Origin: a virus
Virus record (IMG/VR): IMGVR_UViG_3300042469_000548
Span: 1-41,274 of that record
Strand: one strand, 5' to 3'
DNA: 41,274 nucleotides
Made by a program: the position numbers and the translations under genes. Of the stretch, positions 33,121 to 39,528 are shown piece by piece; the stretch's first letter is position 1; every line of letters begins with the position of its first letter. The notes beneath the pieces were generated by a model. That model saw only the letters and a program-made list of their open reading frames with translations. It was not told where the DNA came from and did not search any database.

Positions 33121-33152
33121 CAAATATAGTCTATTATACTTTACTAGTCAAA
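33121..33152 (-). promoter_or_regulatory. Bacteroidota-type promoter of the regulator operon
   Basis: Minus strand: -33 TTTG (33152-33149), 20-base spacer, -7 TATATTTG (33128-33121). Drives 33096 downwards: small protein, XRE regulator, membrane peptide, split Dam and on to 30899. Confidence 0.75.
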
Positions 33153-33177
33153 TATTTGTTACATTTATTTCAAAAAA

Positions 33178-33206
33178 AAAGTGAGAAATTTTTAAAGTCT
33201 CACTTT
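33178..33206 (-). terminator. Terminator of the 33830-33218 operon
   Basis: AAAGTGAGA (33178-33186) pairs with TCTCACTTT (33198-33206), 9 bp; on the minus strand it is followed by a run of T. It separates the small early genes from the regulator operon. Confidence 0.78.
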
Positions 33207-33217
33207 AAATGGTTGAT

Positions 33218-33415
33218 TTATAAATATTTACTAACTTCTTTTAGACCTTCTTTATTTGCAATAAATACGCTTTTAGCTTCGTTTTCTTTAGCTTCGTTGT
33301 ATTCTCGCAATAGTTGCTCACGTTGTCTCATGTTCTCAGCTATCTTATAGCGATAGTTTTCGTTTTCGGCATCTATACCTTTCATAATAACAAATAATTG
33401 CCTAGAATTTTTCAT
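33218..33415 (-). CDS. Small coiled-coil hypothetical protein
   Basis: 65 residues, Glu/Lys/Arg/Asn-rich, probably one long helix (ENENYRYKIAENMRQREQLL, then REYNEAKENEAKSVF). Last gene of its short operon, followed by the terminator at 33178-33206. Small helical early proteins of phages often bind host proteins, but the function is not visible. Confidence 0.55.
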   Translation of the reverse strand: MKNSRQLFVIMKGIDAENENYRYKIAENMRQREQLLREYNEAKENEAKSVFIANKEGLKEVSKYL

Positions 33416-33557
33416 AATCTACGGTTAACGGTTTAGAATCTTTTAGTTTGTAAGTTTGTTTGTATTCGCTTATCGGGTCGTGTCGCTGTAGTGTGTCGAT
33501 TAACAGCACGTATACGGATATGTACAGGAGTTTAAGGAATAATTTCATTGCTATCAT
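33402..33557 (-). CDS. Small membrane-anchored hypothetical protein (51 aa)
   Basis: 51 residues. The N-terminal half is a membrane span (KLFLKLLYISVYVLLI), the rest polar and basic. It overlaps the 65-residue gene by 14 bases and ends in TAG. A membrane-located early protein; function unknown. Confidence 0.5.
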   Translation of the reverse strand: MIAMKLFLKLLYISVYVLLIDTLQRHDPISEYKQTYKLKDSKPLTVDYEKF

Positions 33558-33560
33558 TTT

Positions 33561-33830
33561 TTAATGTTCCCAATCTTGAAAATATGGAGGTTCGTTTTTT
33601 TCCGCTTCGTCCTCGTCGTACTCTTCACGATCTTTTTTTAGACGCTTCCAAGCGTTCAGACACTTTTCAAGGTAAGATTTTTTTATAAAGCAATCGCCAT
33701 CATTTAATAATTTTTCAATTGCTTCTATCTCTTTGTTAATGTCGCTTAACTCGATTTCATGCGCTCCTATTGCATTTGGTAACTCTAATGCTTCTTCGGT
33801 TGCATGGTAGCCTTTTATTGTTTCAGTCAT
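33561..33830 (-). CDS. Hypothetical early protein
   Basis: 89 residues from the ATG at 33828-33830. A TTG at 33857 would add nine residues but overlaps a likely -7 box, so the ATG is preferred. The sequence (YHATEEALELPNAIGAHEIE, then KEIEAIEKLLNDGDCFIKKS and a charged C-terminus with DEDEAEKNE) is helical and acidic. No domain is recognised. First gene of the divergent early block opposite the plus-strand operon. Confidence 0.58.
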   Translation of the reverse strand: MTETIKGYHATEEALELPNAIGAHEIELSDINKEIEAIEKLLNDGDCFIKKSYLEKCLNAWKRLKKDREEYDEDEAEKNEPPYFQDWEH

Positions 33831-33854
33831 ATTCTTTTCGTTTGGTTTATATGA

Positions 33855-33862
33855 CAAATTTA
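33855..33862 (-). promoter_or_regulatory. Possible -7 box for the 33830 operon
   Basis: CAAATTTA on the plus strand is TAAATTTG on the minus strand, an exact TAnnTTTG box 25 bases before the ATG. No -33 TTG is seen at the right distance, so it is weaker than the others or needs an activator. Confidence 0.4.
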
Positions 33863-33910
33863 CAACTAAAATTATAATAAAAAAATATTTTAAAATAAAT
33901 TTATAATTAT

Positions 33911-33940
33911 TTGTATTTAATTAAAACGGTTGTATATTTG
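33911..33940 (+). promoter_or_regulatory. Bacteroidota-type promoter of the plus-strand operon
   Basis: -33 TTG at 33911-33913 (TTTG 33910-33913), 19-base spacer, -7 TATATTTG at 33933-33940. It is 20 bases upstream of the ATG at 33961 and divergent from the minus-strand early genes. Best-matching promoter of the window. Confidence 0.8.
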
Positions 33941-33960
33941 CTAAACAAAATCACTAACAA

Positions 33961-34110
33961 ATGGCAAAATCAGGACGCAAACCAATACCAGAAAACGAAA
34001 AGAAAAAACCTTTAACAGTAGTAAGATATTTCCACCCATCTATTATAGAAGAAAAAGGCGAAGAAATACTTGCTAAAATGAAAGAAGCAGTTAACAAAAT
34101 CAAAATTTAA
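33961..34110 (+). CDS. Small basic hypothetical protein (49 aa)
   Basis: 49 residues: MAKSGRKPIPENEKKKPLTV, then YFHPSIIEEKGEEILAKMKE. The GRKP-like basic start and the C-terminal helix give it the look of a small DNA-binding protein. It is the first gene of the plus operon, immediately downstream of the promoter. An early regulator is plausible; no family is recognised. Confidence 0.6.
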   Translation: MAKSGRKPIPENEKKKPLTVVRYFHPSIIEEKGEEILAKMKEAVNKIKI

Positions 34111-34114
34111 AATT

Positions 34115-34270
34115 ATGACAATCCTTACAACAATCAACGGCATTACCTTCTACGAAAAGAATGGTAACTGCTATTTCGGAAAAGACATTAACGGTAATAA
34201 CGAAATGTTAACCATAGACAACGCACCAGTATTTACTCCCAAAGAAATATGTTTTAAATATTTAGCGTAA
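34115..34270 (+). CDS. Small hypothetical protein at the entrance to the cassette array (51 aa)
   Basis: 51 residues, beta-rich (ILTTINGITFYEKNGNCYFG, then MLTIDNAPVFTPKEICFKYL). Its stop codon is the TAA of TAACG at 34268-34272, the left end of cassette junction A. It starts 4 bases after the previous stop. It resembles small beta-barrel phage proteins, but no family is recognised. Confidence 0.55.
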   Translation: MTILTTINGITFYEKNGNCYFGKDINGNNEMLTIDNAPVFTPKEICFKYLA

Positions 34271-34377
34271 CGTTTTGGGGCTTTTAACCACTGCACTAAC
34301 TTAGAAGCATAAAATTATGATTAACGAAAATTTTTCAAACGAAGCACAGAACCCCCCATTGCGTAAGACTGCTGTTA
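34268..34377 (+). repeat. Cassette junction A (imperfect palindrome, degenerate)
   Basis: Left end TAACGTTTTGGGG (34268-34280) overlaps the upstream stop codon. Right end (34352-34377) begins CCCCCCATTGCG and closes with CTGTTA, matching the right arms of junctions B-D in form. The middle part of the left arm is missing, so the two arms pair only at TAAC/GTTA and GGGG/CCCC. Length 110 bases. Confidence 0.5.
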
Positions 34378-34577
34378 TAAGCCGTTTTTCTTTATGGTGG
34401 ATTAGAACATTCAAAGTAATATCAAACCAAAGAGCAAAAGCAATCAGTTTAAAATGGTATAGAAATGTATTTGGTGATGAAATTAATCATCTGAATTGCA
34501 GGTCTATTTGGATTGACAAAAGAGGGAATAGATATAGAGTAAGTCATTTGGAGGGTGTTTCTGAAAATGGCTTATAA
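34317..34577 (+). CDS. Hypothetical protein, cassette gene 1
   Basis: 86 residues. The first about 20 residues are encoded inside junction A. The rest is basic and compact (ISLKWYRNVFGDEINHLNCR, then SIWIDKRGNRYRVSHLEG), with a strand pattern that looks like a small folded domain. The stop is the TAA that begins junction B. Function unknown. The core resembles a small phage domain with NVFGDEIN, but I cannot name a family. Confidence 0.55.
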   Translation: MINENFSNEAQNPPLRKTAVISRFSLWWIRTFKVISNQRAKAISLKWYRNVFGDEINHLNCRSIWIDKRGNRYRVSHLEGVSENGL

Positions 34578-34702
34578 CGTCCTGTGGCTTTGTCTTGTTG
34601 CCGATAAAATAAGACCTAATCTTTAAATTAAACACAATGAATACAAGTACAAAACCAACTGAAAATTTATCCGAATGTGGCAATAAGTCAAAACCACTGT
34701 TA
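34575..34702 (+). repeat. Cassette junction B (imperfect palindrome)
   Basis: Left arm 34575-34602: TAACG, then a 4-base extra segment relative to the right arm, then GTGGCTTTGTCTTGTTGCC. Right arm 34679-34702: GGCAATAAGTCAAAACCACT and GTTA. The two pair at 16 of 20 positions in the main block plus TAAC/GTTA. Length 128 bases, with the start codon of the next gene inside the loop. Confidence 0.7.
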
Positions 34703-34954
34703 GTGGTAGTTTTATTTGATAAATACGGGTTAGAATTAGAGAACGGAAGTATTATAAATATAAATCAAACAGTTAACGGGGAGAATTTATTCGTAATGTT
34801 AGATGTTAAAGAATTGGATTTAAGATATGGTTTTGAAATATCTTATAAATATCAATATGACGTTTTAAGTTTATTAGAGCCAAATAAATTAAACGGTGAT
34901 ATAGAATGGGAAATTGTCGGTAGTTTACATTCGTTTCTCGGAAATTACCGCTAA
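34637..34954 (+). CDS. Hypothetical protein, cassette gene 2
   Basis: 105 residues. The first about 22 residues (MNTSTKPTENLSECGNKSKP) come from junction B. The rest is beta-rich with alternating hydrophobic residues (LLVVVLFDKYGLELENGSII, then LDLRYGFEISYKYQYDVLSL). It may form a compact beta domain. The stop is the TAA of junction C. No family is recognised. As a whole it is a candidate mobile accessory gene. Confidence 0.5.
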   Translation: MNTSTKPTENLSECGNKSKPLLVVVLFDKYGLELENGSIININQTVNGENLFVMLDVKELDLRYGFEISYKYQYDVLSLLEPNKLNGDIEWEIVGSLHSFLGNYR

Positions 34955-35075
34955 CGCATACAGCCTTATTTAGTGTGGGCTTAAAAGCACTATGTACAAT
35001 TTAATTCTAAAGTTTATGAATAATTCTAAAGTTGATTTACCTACGATGCCCACATTGAATAAGGGTGGTGTTAGC
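34950..35075 (+). repeat. Cassette junction C (imperfect palindrome)
   Basis: Left arm 34950-34980 starts GCTAACG and ends CCTTATTTAGTGTGGGC. Right arm 35048-35075 begins GCCCACATTGAATAAGG and ends GTGTTAGC. They pair over about 24 of 28 positions, and the left arm has 3 extra bases after TAACG. The closing pair is GCTAAC/GTTAGC. Length 126 bases. The clearest of the four junctions. Confidence 0.78.
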
Positions 35076-35336
35076 AGAGGTAGATGTTATAGTAGAACTC
35101 ACGAAATGGTTCTCGAAATCAAAAAGACTCTTGAAGAAAGAGGAGAGTGTGGTGTAGGGTTAATGAAGGATGCAACCGATACACTAAAGAGATTGAAAGA
35201 CTTGGGTGTAAACGCAAAGGTCGAGCCTACATACAGAACGATGCCACCAATGATAAAAAGAAACGAACTTGGAGAGCCTATTGACTTGGTTTTAAATGAA
35301 CAAGTTCAAGTAGGGATGGTTTTCTATCTCTGCTAA
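34992..35336 (+). CDS. Hypothetical protein, cassette gene 3
   Basis: 114 residues. The first about 28 residues lie in junction C. The remainder (EMVLEIKKTLEERGECGVGL, then DLGVNAKVEPTYRTMPPMIK) has a helix, a Gly-rich turn and strands, and ends VGMVFYLC. No family is recognised. The stop codon is the TAA of junction D. A small enzyme or inhibitor is possible, but no catalytic motif is visible. Confidence 0.5.
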   Translation: MYNLILKFMNNSKVDLPTMPTLNKGGVSRGRCYSRTHEMVLEIKKTLEERGECGVGLMKDATDTLKRLKDLGVNAKVEPTYRTMPPMIKRNELGEPIDLVLNEQVQVGMVFYLC

Positions 35337-35458
35337 CGCCTACGGCTTGGCGAAGTGGGGGAATTTAACCCACAAAAGCCGATTAGAATTACTAATGTTC
35401 AATAACAGATAAAAGATGATAGAAAGCAGTCAGCCCCCATTTTGCCAAACCGATGTTG
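35332..35458 (+). repeat. Cassette junction D (imperfect palindrome)
   Basis: Left arm 35332-35361 starts GCTAACG and ends CGGCTTGGCGAAGTGGGGG. Right arm 35434-35458: CCCCCATTTTGCCAAACCGA then TGTTG. They pair at 16 of 19 positions in the main block; the left arm has 3 extra bases. Inside is a second hairpin: CGGCTT with AAGCCG, and GTGGG with CCCAC. Length 127 bases, enclosing the start codon of the methylase. Confidence 0.75.
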
Positions 35459-36234
35459 TGTTCAGTACGGTTTTAGAAGTGAACCGTATCTACAATGAGG
35501 ATTGTATGGAAACTTTAAAGCGTATTCCAAAAGGAAGTATTGATTTAATGCTTACCGATATTCCTTATGGCACAACTCAAAACGAATGGGATAACTTACC
35601 AAACTTAAACGAAATGTGGAATGAATGGGATAGAGTAATGTCAGAAAAAGGGTGCTGGATTTTTACTTGCTCACAACCTGCAACAAGTGAATTAGTATTA
35701 AGTAACAAAAAGTATTTTAAGTATAGTTTAGTTTGGGATAAAGTATTATCTACTGGACATTTAAACGCTAATATAATGCCATTAAGAAGGCACGAAGATA
35801 TTTTAGTTTTTAGTAGAGGAAAAACAATATACAACCCACAAAAGATAAAAAGAGATGTGGTAAGAATTGACAAAGGAAGTCAAAAACAAGTAGGTGGTGA
35901 TGGGAAAAGCTGTTATGGAAAGTTTACTTATGATGACAAATATTTAGAATATAGAGAGCCTACAAGCATTATTCAATTTAGCAATGCAGATAAAACGAAC
36001 CTTATACACCCAACTCAAAAGCCAATAGATATTTTTAGATACCTGATTAAGACCTACTCAAATGAAAATGATTTAGTATTTGATGGCTATATGGGAAGTG
36101 GCACAACTGCAATAGCTTGTATTGAAGAAAATAGAAGGTTTTTAGGTTCAGAACTAAACAAAGAATATTATGATAAAGCAATTAAACGAATTGAAATTAA
36201 GCAGTCGCAACCGTCATTGTTTGCAGGTCGGTAG
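35416..36234 (+). CDS. Beta-class DNA methyltransferase (N4-cytosine or N6-adenine)
   Basis: 272 residues. Catalytic motif IV is TDIPYG (about 47-52), a DPPY variant; the target-recognition region follows; then HPTQKP (about 198) and motif I as DGYMGSGTTA (about 226-235). Motif IV before motif I is the beta-class order. The real domain begins near VNRIYNEDCM (22-31), and the first about 20 residues are translated from junction D. A methylase gene at the end of the cassette array would protect phage DNA. Specificity cannot be told. Ends in TAG. Confidence 0.82.
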   Translation: MIESSQPPFCQTDVVFSTVLEVNRIYNEDCMETLKRIPKGSIDLMLTDIPYGTTQNEWDNLPNLNEMWNEWDRVMSEKGCWIFTCSQPATSELVLSNKKYFKYSLVWDKVLSTGHLNANIMPLRRHEDILVFSRGKTIYNPQKIKRDVVRIDKGSQKQVGGDGKSCYGKFTYDDKYLEYREPTSIIQFSNADKTNLIHPTQKPIDIFRYLIKTYSNENDLVFDGYMGSGTTAIACIEENRRFLGSELNKEYYDKAIKRIEIKQSQPSLFAGR

Positions 36235-36325
36235 TATTGCACACAACTAGCGTGTTGACGCAGTAAGTTTTTACAAACATATATAAATATTTGTAATTAA
36301 TGTAAATAATTGTTAATATTACATT

Positions 36326-36559
36326 ATGAAAGTAACAGCTATATATAAAATAGATGATAGTTATGTGATAGGTGACGATAAGAAAATTTATCGTTTGCCT
36401 TATAGTGAAGGTAAACGGTCATATAAATTAAAGCCTATAAAACAACATCGAAACGGTTTTTTTTTACATTTAGAATTCTTGGAAAAATCACAAATTAAGT
36501 ACGAATCAATAGAGCCTTATACGCTTATTGATGAATCAGAATCAGAGTACCCATTTTAA
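36326..36559 (+). CDS. Small hypothetical protein before recT
   Basis: 77 residues, basic, beta-rich (MKVTAIYKIDDSYVIGDDKK, then LKPIKQHRNGFFLHLEFLEK). It opens a new gene group after a 91-base gap and precedes recT by 20 bases. No domain is recognised. It may be a recombination or single-strand-DNA accessory protein by position, but this is only a guess. Confidence 0.58.
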   Translation: MKVTAIYKIDDSYVIGDDKKIYRLPYSEGKRSYKLKPIKQHRNGFFLHLEFLEKSQIKYESIEPYTLIDESESEYPF

Positions 36560-36579
36560 ACAATTTAAACCAAACTATT

Positions 36580-37461
36580 ATGAACACAGAAAACACACAA
36601 GTACAAAAACAACCGCTTACACAAAAAAGCCTTTTCGCTCGTCCAGATGTAACTCAAAAATTTACCGAAATGCTAGGTAAGAGGTCAACTTCATTCATTA
36701 CATCGGTACTTCAAATTACGGCATCTAATGATATGTTGAAAAATGCAGAACCAACAAGCGTTTATCAGGCTGCATGTATAGCGGCTACTTTAGATTTGCC
36801 TTTGAATAATAATCTAGGGTTTGCTTATATTGTTCCATTCAACAACCGTAAAAAAGGCATTGTAGAGGCTCAATTTCAACTAGGGTACAAAGGATTTATT
36901 CAGCTAGCGCAAAGGTCTGGACAGGTAAAAACAATAGGGGCAAATGCTATTTATGAAGGTCAAATAGTTTCATCAAATCCGCTTAGTGGTTATGTTTTTG
37001 ATTTTGAAACTCTGAAATCCGACAAGATAATAGGTTATGCTTCGCAATTTACTTTATTGAATGGTTTTGAATCAACAAAATACATGTCAATTGAAGAAAT
37101 TGAAAAGCATGCAAAACGCTTTTCACAAACTTATAAATCAGGTTATGGAATTTGGAAAGATGATTTTGAAAGCATGGCAATGAAAACAGTTCTAAAGCTT
37201 AATCTTTCAAAATACGCTCCTTTATCTGTTGAGATGCAAACCGCTTTAATTACAGATCAATCAGTAATTAAAAATTCTGATACATTAGATGTATCTTATA
37301 CAGACAATAGCGATTTAATTGTCCAATTACCAGTTTTGGAATTAGGTTCTAAAAACTTTGAAGGCTGTAAAAACGCATTAAGAACAGGTGACGCAACGAT
37401 TGAAGAAATTGAAATGCAATACGAACTAAGTGAAGAAATTAAAACTGAATTACTAAAGTAA
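36580..37461 (+). CDS. recT: RecT-family single-strand annealing recombinase
   Basis: 293 residues. The RecT core is evident: helical start with VTQKFTEMLGKRSTSFITSV, then LDLPLNNNLGFAYIVPFNNR, EAQFQLGYKGFIQLAQRSGQ (about 105-124) and IYEGQIVSSNPLSGYVFDFE. The acidic C-terminus after about residue 240 may be a regulatory tail. It anneals single-stranded ends made by the neighbouring YqaJ-type exonuclease. The two are one operon with a one-base stop/start overlap (TAATG). Confidence 0.9.
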   Translation: MNTENTQVQKQPLTQKSLFARPDVTQKFTEMLGKRSTSFITSVLQITASNDMLKNAEPTSVYQAACIAATLDLPLNNNLGFAYIVPFNNRKKGIVEAQFQLGYKGFIQLAQRSGQVKTIGANAIYEGQIVSSNPLSGYVFDFETLKSDKIIGYASQFTLLNGFESTKYMSIEEIEKHAKRFSQTYKSGYGIWKDDFESMAMKTVLKLNLSKYAPLSVEMQTALITDQSVIKNSDTLDVSYTDNSDLIVQLPVLELGSKNFEGCKNALRTGDATIEEIEMQYELSEEIKTELLK

Positions 37462-38216
37462 TGAAACAATTCAAGATAAGAGCTTCACAGGCTTCTAAAT
37501 TGATGGGTCGTATTGGTTTGACTGATATTCAAGAAGCTAAATTAATTGAGTTAACAGACCGTAATAACGGAATTGGTAAACCTTTGACCGATAAAATGAA
37601 AATAGAACTTTCGGGATTAGAGAAAATAAAATCTAATCCTGAATTGCCCGAAACTGCTATTTCATATTTAAAAGAATGGTACTCAGAGTCAAGGACAGGA
37701 GTAAATAAAGAGATTAATAACAAGCAAATAAACAAAGGTAATTATTGCGAAAATGAAGCTATTTCAGTAATTGCAGAGCGTTTAGATTTTGGATTCTTAA
37801 AAAAGAATACAAAGTTTTTTGAAGATAATTTCTTTTGTGGAACTCCCGATATTTTGAAAGAAAATACTGTTATTGATGCGAAATGTTCATGGGATTACGT
37901 GACATTCTTAGATTCAGTTACTAGTGATATTAATTATAGTTATTGGTGTCAACTTCAGGTATACATGCACTTAACAGGTAAGAAAAATGCTTCATTATGT
38001 TATGTACTTTTAAATACCCCTAGTGAAGTTAATTACGGTAATGAGGTTATTTGGTCACATATACCTATAAATGAGCGTTTCTATTCAATTCATTTTGAAT
38101 ATGATAGTAGTTTTATAACTGAATTAGAAAAGCGTGTTATAATGGCTCGCAAATGGCTAACAGAATATGACCAATTAGTTAAATCTAAACTTGGAATAAA
38201 TGAATCTAACTCTTAA
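37461..38216 (+). CDS. YqaJ-type (lambda Exo-like) exonuclease
   Basis: 251 residues. The nuclease core shows KGNYCENEAISVIAERL, then FCGTPDILKENTVIDAKCSW with the PD-(D/E)xK residues, and YWCQLQVYMHLTG, as in the YqaJ viral recombinase family. It degrades one strand of double-stranded ends to make substrates for RecT. Translation is coupled to recT by an overlapping TAATG. The stop is followed by CGG, giving TAACGG, similar to the cassette junction left arms, but no matching right arm is visible. Confidence 0.88.
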   Translation: MKQFKIRASQASKLMGRIGLTDIQEAKLIELTDRNNGIGKPLTDKMKIELSGLEKIKSNPELPETAISYLKEWYSESRTGVNKEINNKQINKGNYCENEAISVIAERLDFGFLKKNTKFFEDNFFCGTPDILKENTVIDAKCSWDYVTFLDSVTSDINYSYWCQLQVYMHLTGKKNASLCYVLLNTPSEVNYGNEVIWSHIPINERFYSIHFEYDSSFITELEKRVIMARKWLTEYDQLVKSKLGINESNS

Positions 38217-38321
38217 CGGCTTAGACTACTAGCAAGAAACTAGAGATAAACACATTCGTAACTCTGTCAAAAATCGAGAGTTGAAAGAAAAAAGCAAAAA
38301 AGAACTTAAAGAGAAGAAGAA

Positions 38322-38561
38322 ATGAACAACACAACAACCGACACGGCTACGGGCGTACATTTGCCTAAATTCACAGGCGTTTCGATTGTAAAATCAGTTC
38401 AGATAAGGGCTAGAATTGAAATTAACGGGGTAAAAATTATTCTTGGTAGTTTCAAAACTGAGCAAAAAGCACATGAATTTTATCTCATGGCAAAGAAACA
38501 CTATCACCTATTCGAAGGTGATAAAAAAGAGTTTATCAAGAAAATTAAAGAGTTAATTTAA
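38322..38561 (+). CDS. AP2-like small DNA-binding protein (putative)
   Basis: 79 residues. The C-terminal part RARIEINGVKIILGSFKTEQ, then KAHEFYLMAKKHY, resembles the AP2 DNA-binding domain: three strands with an LGSF turn and a helix. Such domains occur in phage proteins, alone or joined to HNH nucleases; here it stands alone. The N-terminal 25 residues are Thr/Ser-rich and probably flexible. It is preceded by a 105-base gap without a gene, in which I see no clear promoter. Confidence 0.65.
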   Translation: MNNTTTDTATGVHLPKFTGVSIVKSVQIRARIEINGVKIILGSFKTEQKAHEFYLMAKKHYHLFEGDKKEFIKKIKELI

Positions 38562-38596
38562 ACTAAAAATCTCGTCAATAAATGTTACAACACGCT

Positions 38597-38604
38597 TAAT
38601 TTTG
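38597..38604 (+). promoter_or_regulatory. Possible -7 box (TAATTTTG)
   Basis: Exact TAnnTTTG box in the gap before the gene at 38682, but without a -33 TTG at the expected distance. Low confidence. Confidence 0.3.
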
Positions 38605-38681
38605 ATACGAAAGTACAATATAGAGAATTATGACAGTGTAGCAGTTGATAGCTGGAGATTTTAAACCAAACTAAAAGATTT

Positions 38682-39167
38682 ATGACTAAACCAGACGAAA
38701 AAGAATTAAATGAGATTGTTGAAATAGGGGGCTTTCATATCAAAAAAGAAGGCTTGTATATTCATACTTTAGCACTCACAACGGCTACTATGTGCAATTC
38801 TCTTGTGAAAATGATTGATGAAATCAAAGGAGTTCATTCTCTTTGGACTACTAACTTAAAAAACACGCTACAAAAAGCAGAAATAGAAATACATAAAAGG
38901 CTTGATTTAATGGCAGATTCTCCAGAAATGTTGGAGAAAATGACAGATGCGGAAATAATTTGTAGCAAAGACATTCAAAATATTAGAAGCCGTATACATT
39001 CAGAACTTTACAAATTTTGTATAAGTACAGAAGAAGAAAGACTAAGAATGATTAATGAAGACAATAAGCGTCAAGCACTCGAAAAGATATTATTTGAAAA
39101 AATAAAATTAGCTACCTTTGAAGACTTAGAATTTATCAATATTAGTTTTAAAAAGCGTAAGAAATGA
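38682..39167 (+). CDS. Hypothetical helical protein
   Basis: 161 residues, Glu/Lys/Ile-rich and mostly helical. The first third has IGGFHIKKEGLYIHTLALTT, then long helices (KNTLQKAEIEIHKRLDLMAD), with a Cys near the middle. It ends in KKRKK. No domain is recognised; a coiled-coil protein with a DNA- or protein-binding tail is possible. The stop overlaps the next ATG as ATGA, so the two are coupled. Confidence 0.6.
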   Translation: MTKPDEKELNEIVEIGGFHIKKEGLYIHTLALTTATMCNSLVKMIDEIKGVHSLWTTNLKNTLQKAEIEIHKRLDLMADSPEMLEKMTDAEIICSKDIQNIRSRIHSELYKFCISTEEERLRMINEDNKRQALEKILFEKIKLATFEDLEFINISFKKRKK

Positions 39168-39331
39168 GTAAAAAAGACACAGAACAAGAAGAGCGTGATT
39201 TGCGTGGCTGGTTAGCAGACGAATTACCAATGAACGCACAAATTGGAAACACAACCAAAGGAGAAATTATTCAAAAACTTAAACAAATAATCGAAGAAAA
39301 TTCAAAACTAACCTACAAAATAGAAGAGTAA
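39164..39331 (+). CDS. Small acidic hypothetical protein (55 aa)
   Basis: 55 residues, rich in Glu and Lys: MSKKDTEQEERDLRGWLADE, then IIQKLKQIIEENSKLTYKIE. It looks like a helical hairpin. Last gene of the plus operon, ending 3 bases before the terminator at 39334-39359. Function unknown. Confidence 0.58.
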   Translation: MSKKDTEQEERDLRGWLADELPMNAQIGNTTKGEIIQKLKQIIEENSKLTYKIEE

Positions 39332-39333
39332 CA

Positions 39334-39359
39334 AAAAGCCCCTAATTAAAGGGGCTTTT
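39334..39359 (+). terminator. Bidirectional terminator closing the plus operon
   Basis: AAAAGCCCCT (39334-39343) and AGGGGCTTTT (39350-39359), 10 bp with a 6-nt loop; T-rich on the plus side and, by symmetry, on the minus side. It ends transcription from the converging plus and minus blocks. Confidence 0.85.
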
Positions 39360-39363
39360 CTTT

Positions 39364-39528
39364 TTAATTAAGCGGTGTTTTATGAATCTCAAACCCTTTG
39401 TAATTGATAGGGAAAGTCTTTCTACACATTGTATTATAATTTAATCCGTAATGGTCACAAAGCTTTTTTAAGTTCCCCCAAGTCTCAACAACTGGGGAAA
39501 CTATTACTATGATGTTATTTCGTTGCAT
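39364..39528 (-). CDS. Small phage protein (54 aa)
   Basis: 54 residues: IIVIVSPVVETWGNLKKLCD, then YGLNYNTMCRKTFPINYKGF. A plan with a helix-turn-helix-like NLKKLCDHYGLNYNTMCRK; similar small proteins occur in Bacteroidota phages. It is the last gene of the minus block before the shared terminator. A DNA-binding role is plausible but not shown. Confidence 0.55.
   Translation of the reverse strand: MQRNNIIVIVSPVVETWGNLKKLCDHYGLNYNTMCRKTFPINYKGFEIHKTPLN

Noticed and set aside
34268-35458. Ordinary intrinsic terminators as the explanation for the palindromes
   Set aside because: The arms are separated by 60-80 bases including the next start codon, contain periodic mismatches and extra bases on one side, and lack T-runs, so simple terminators do not fit.
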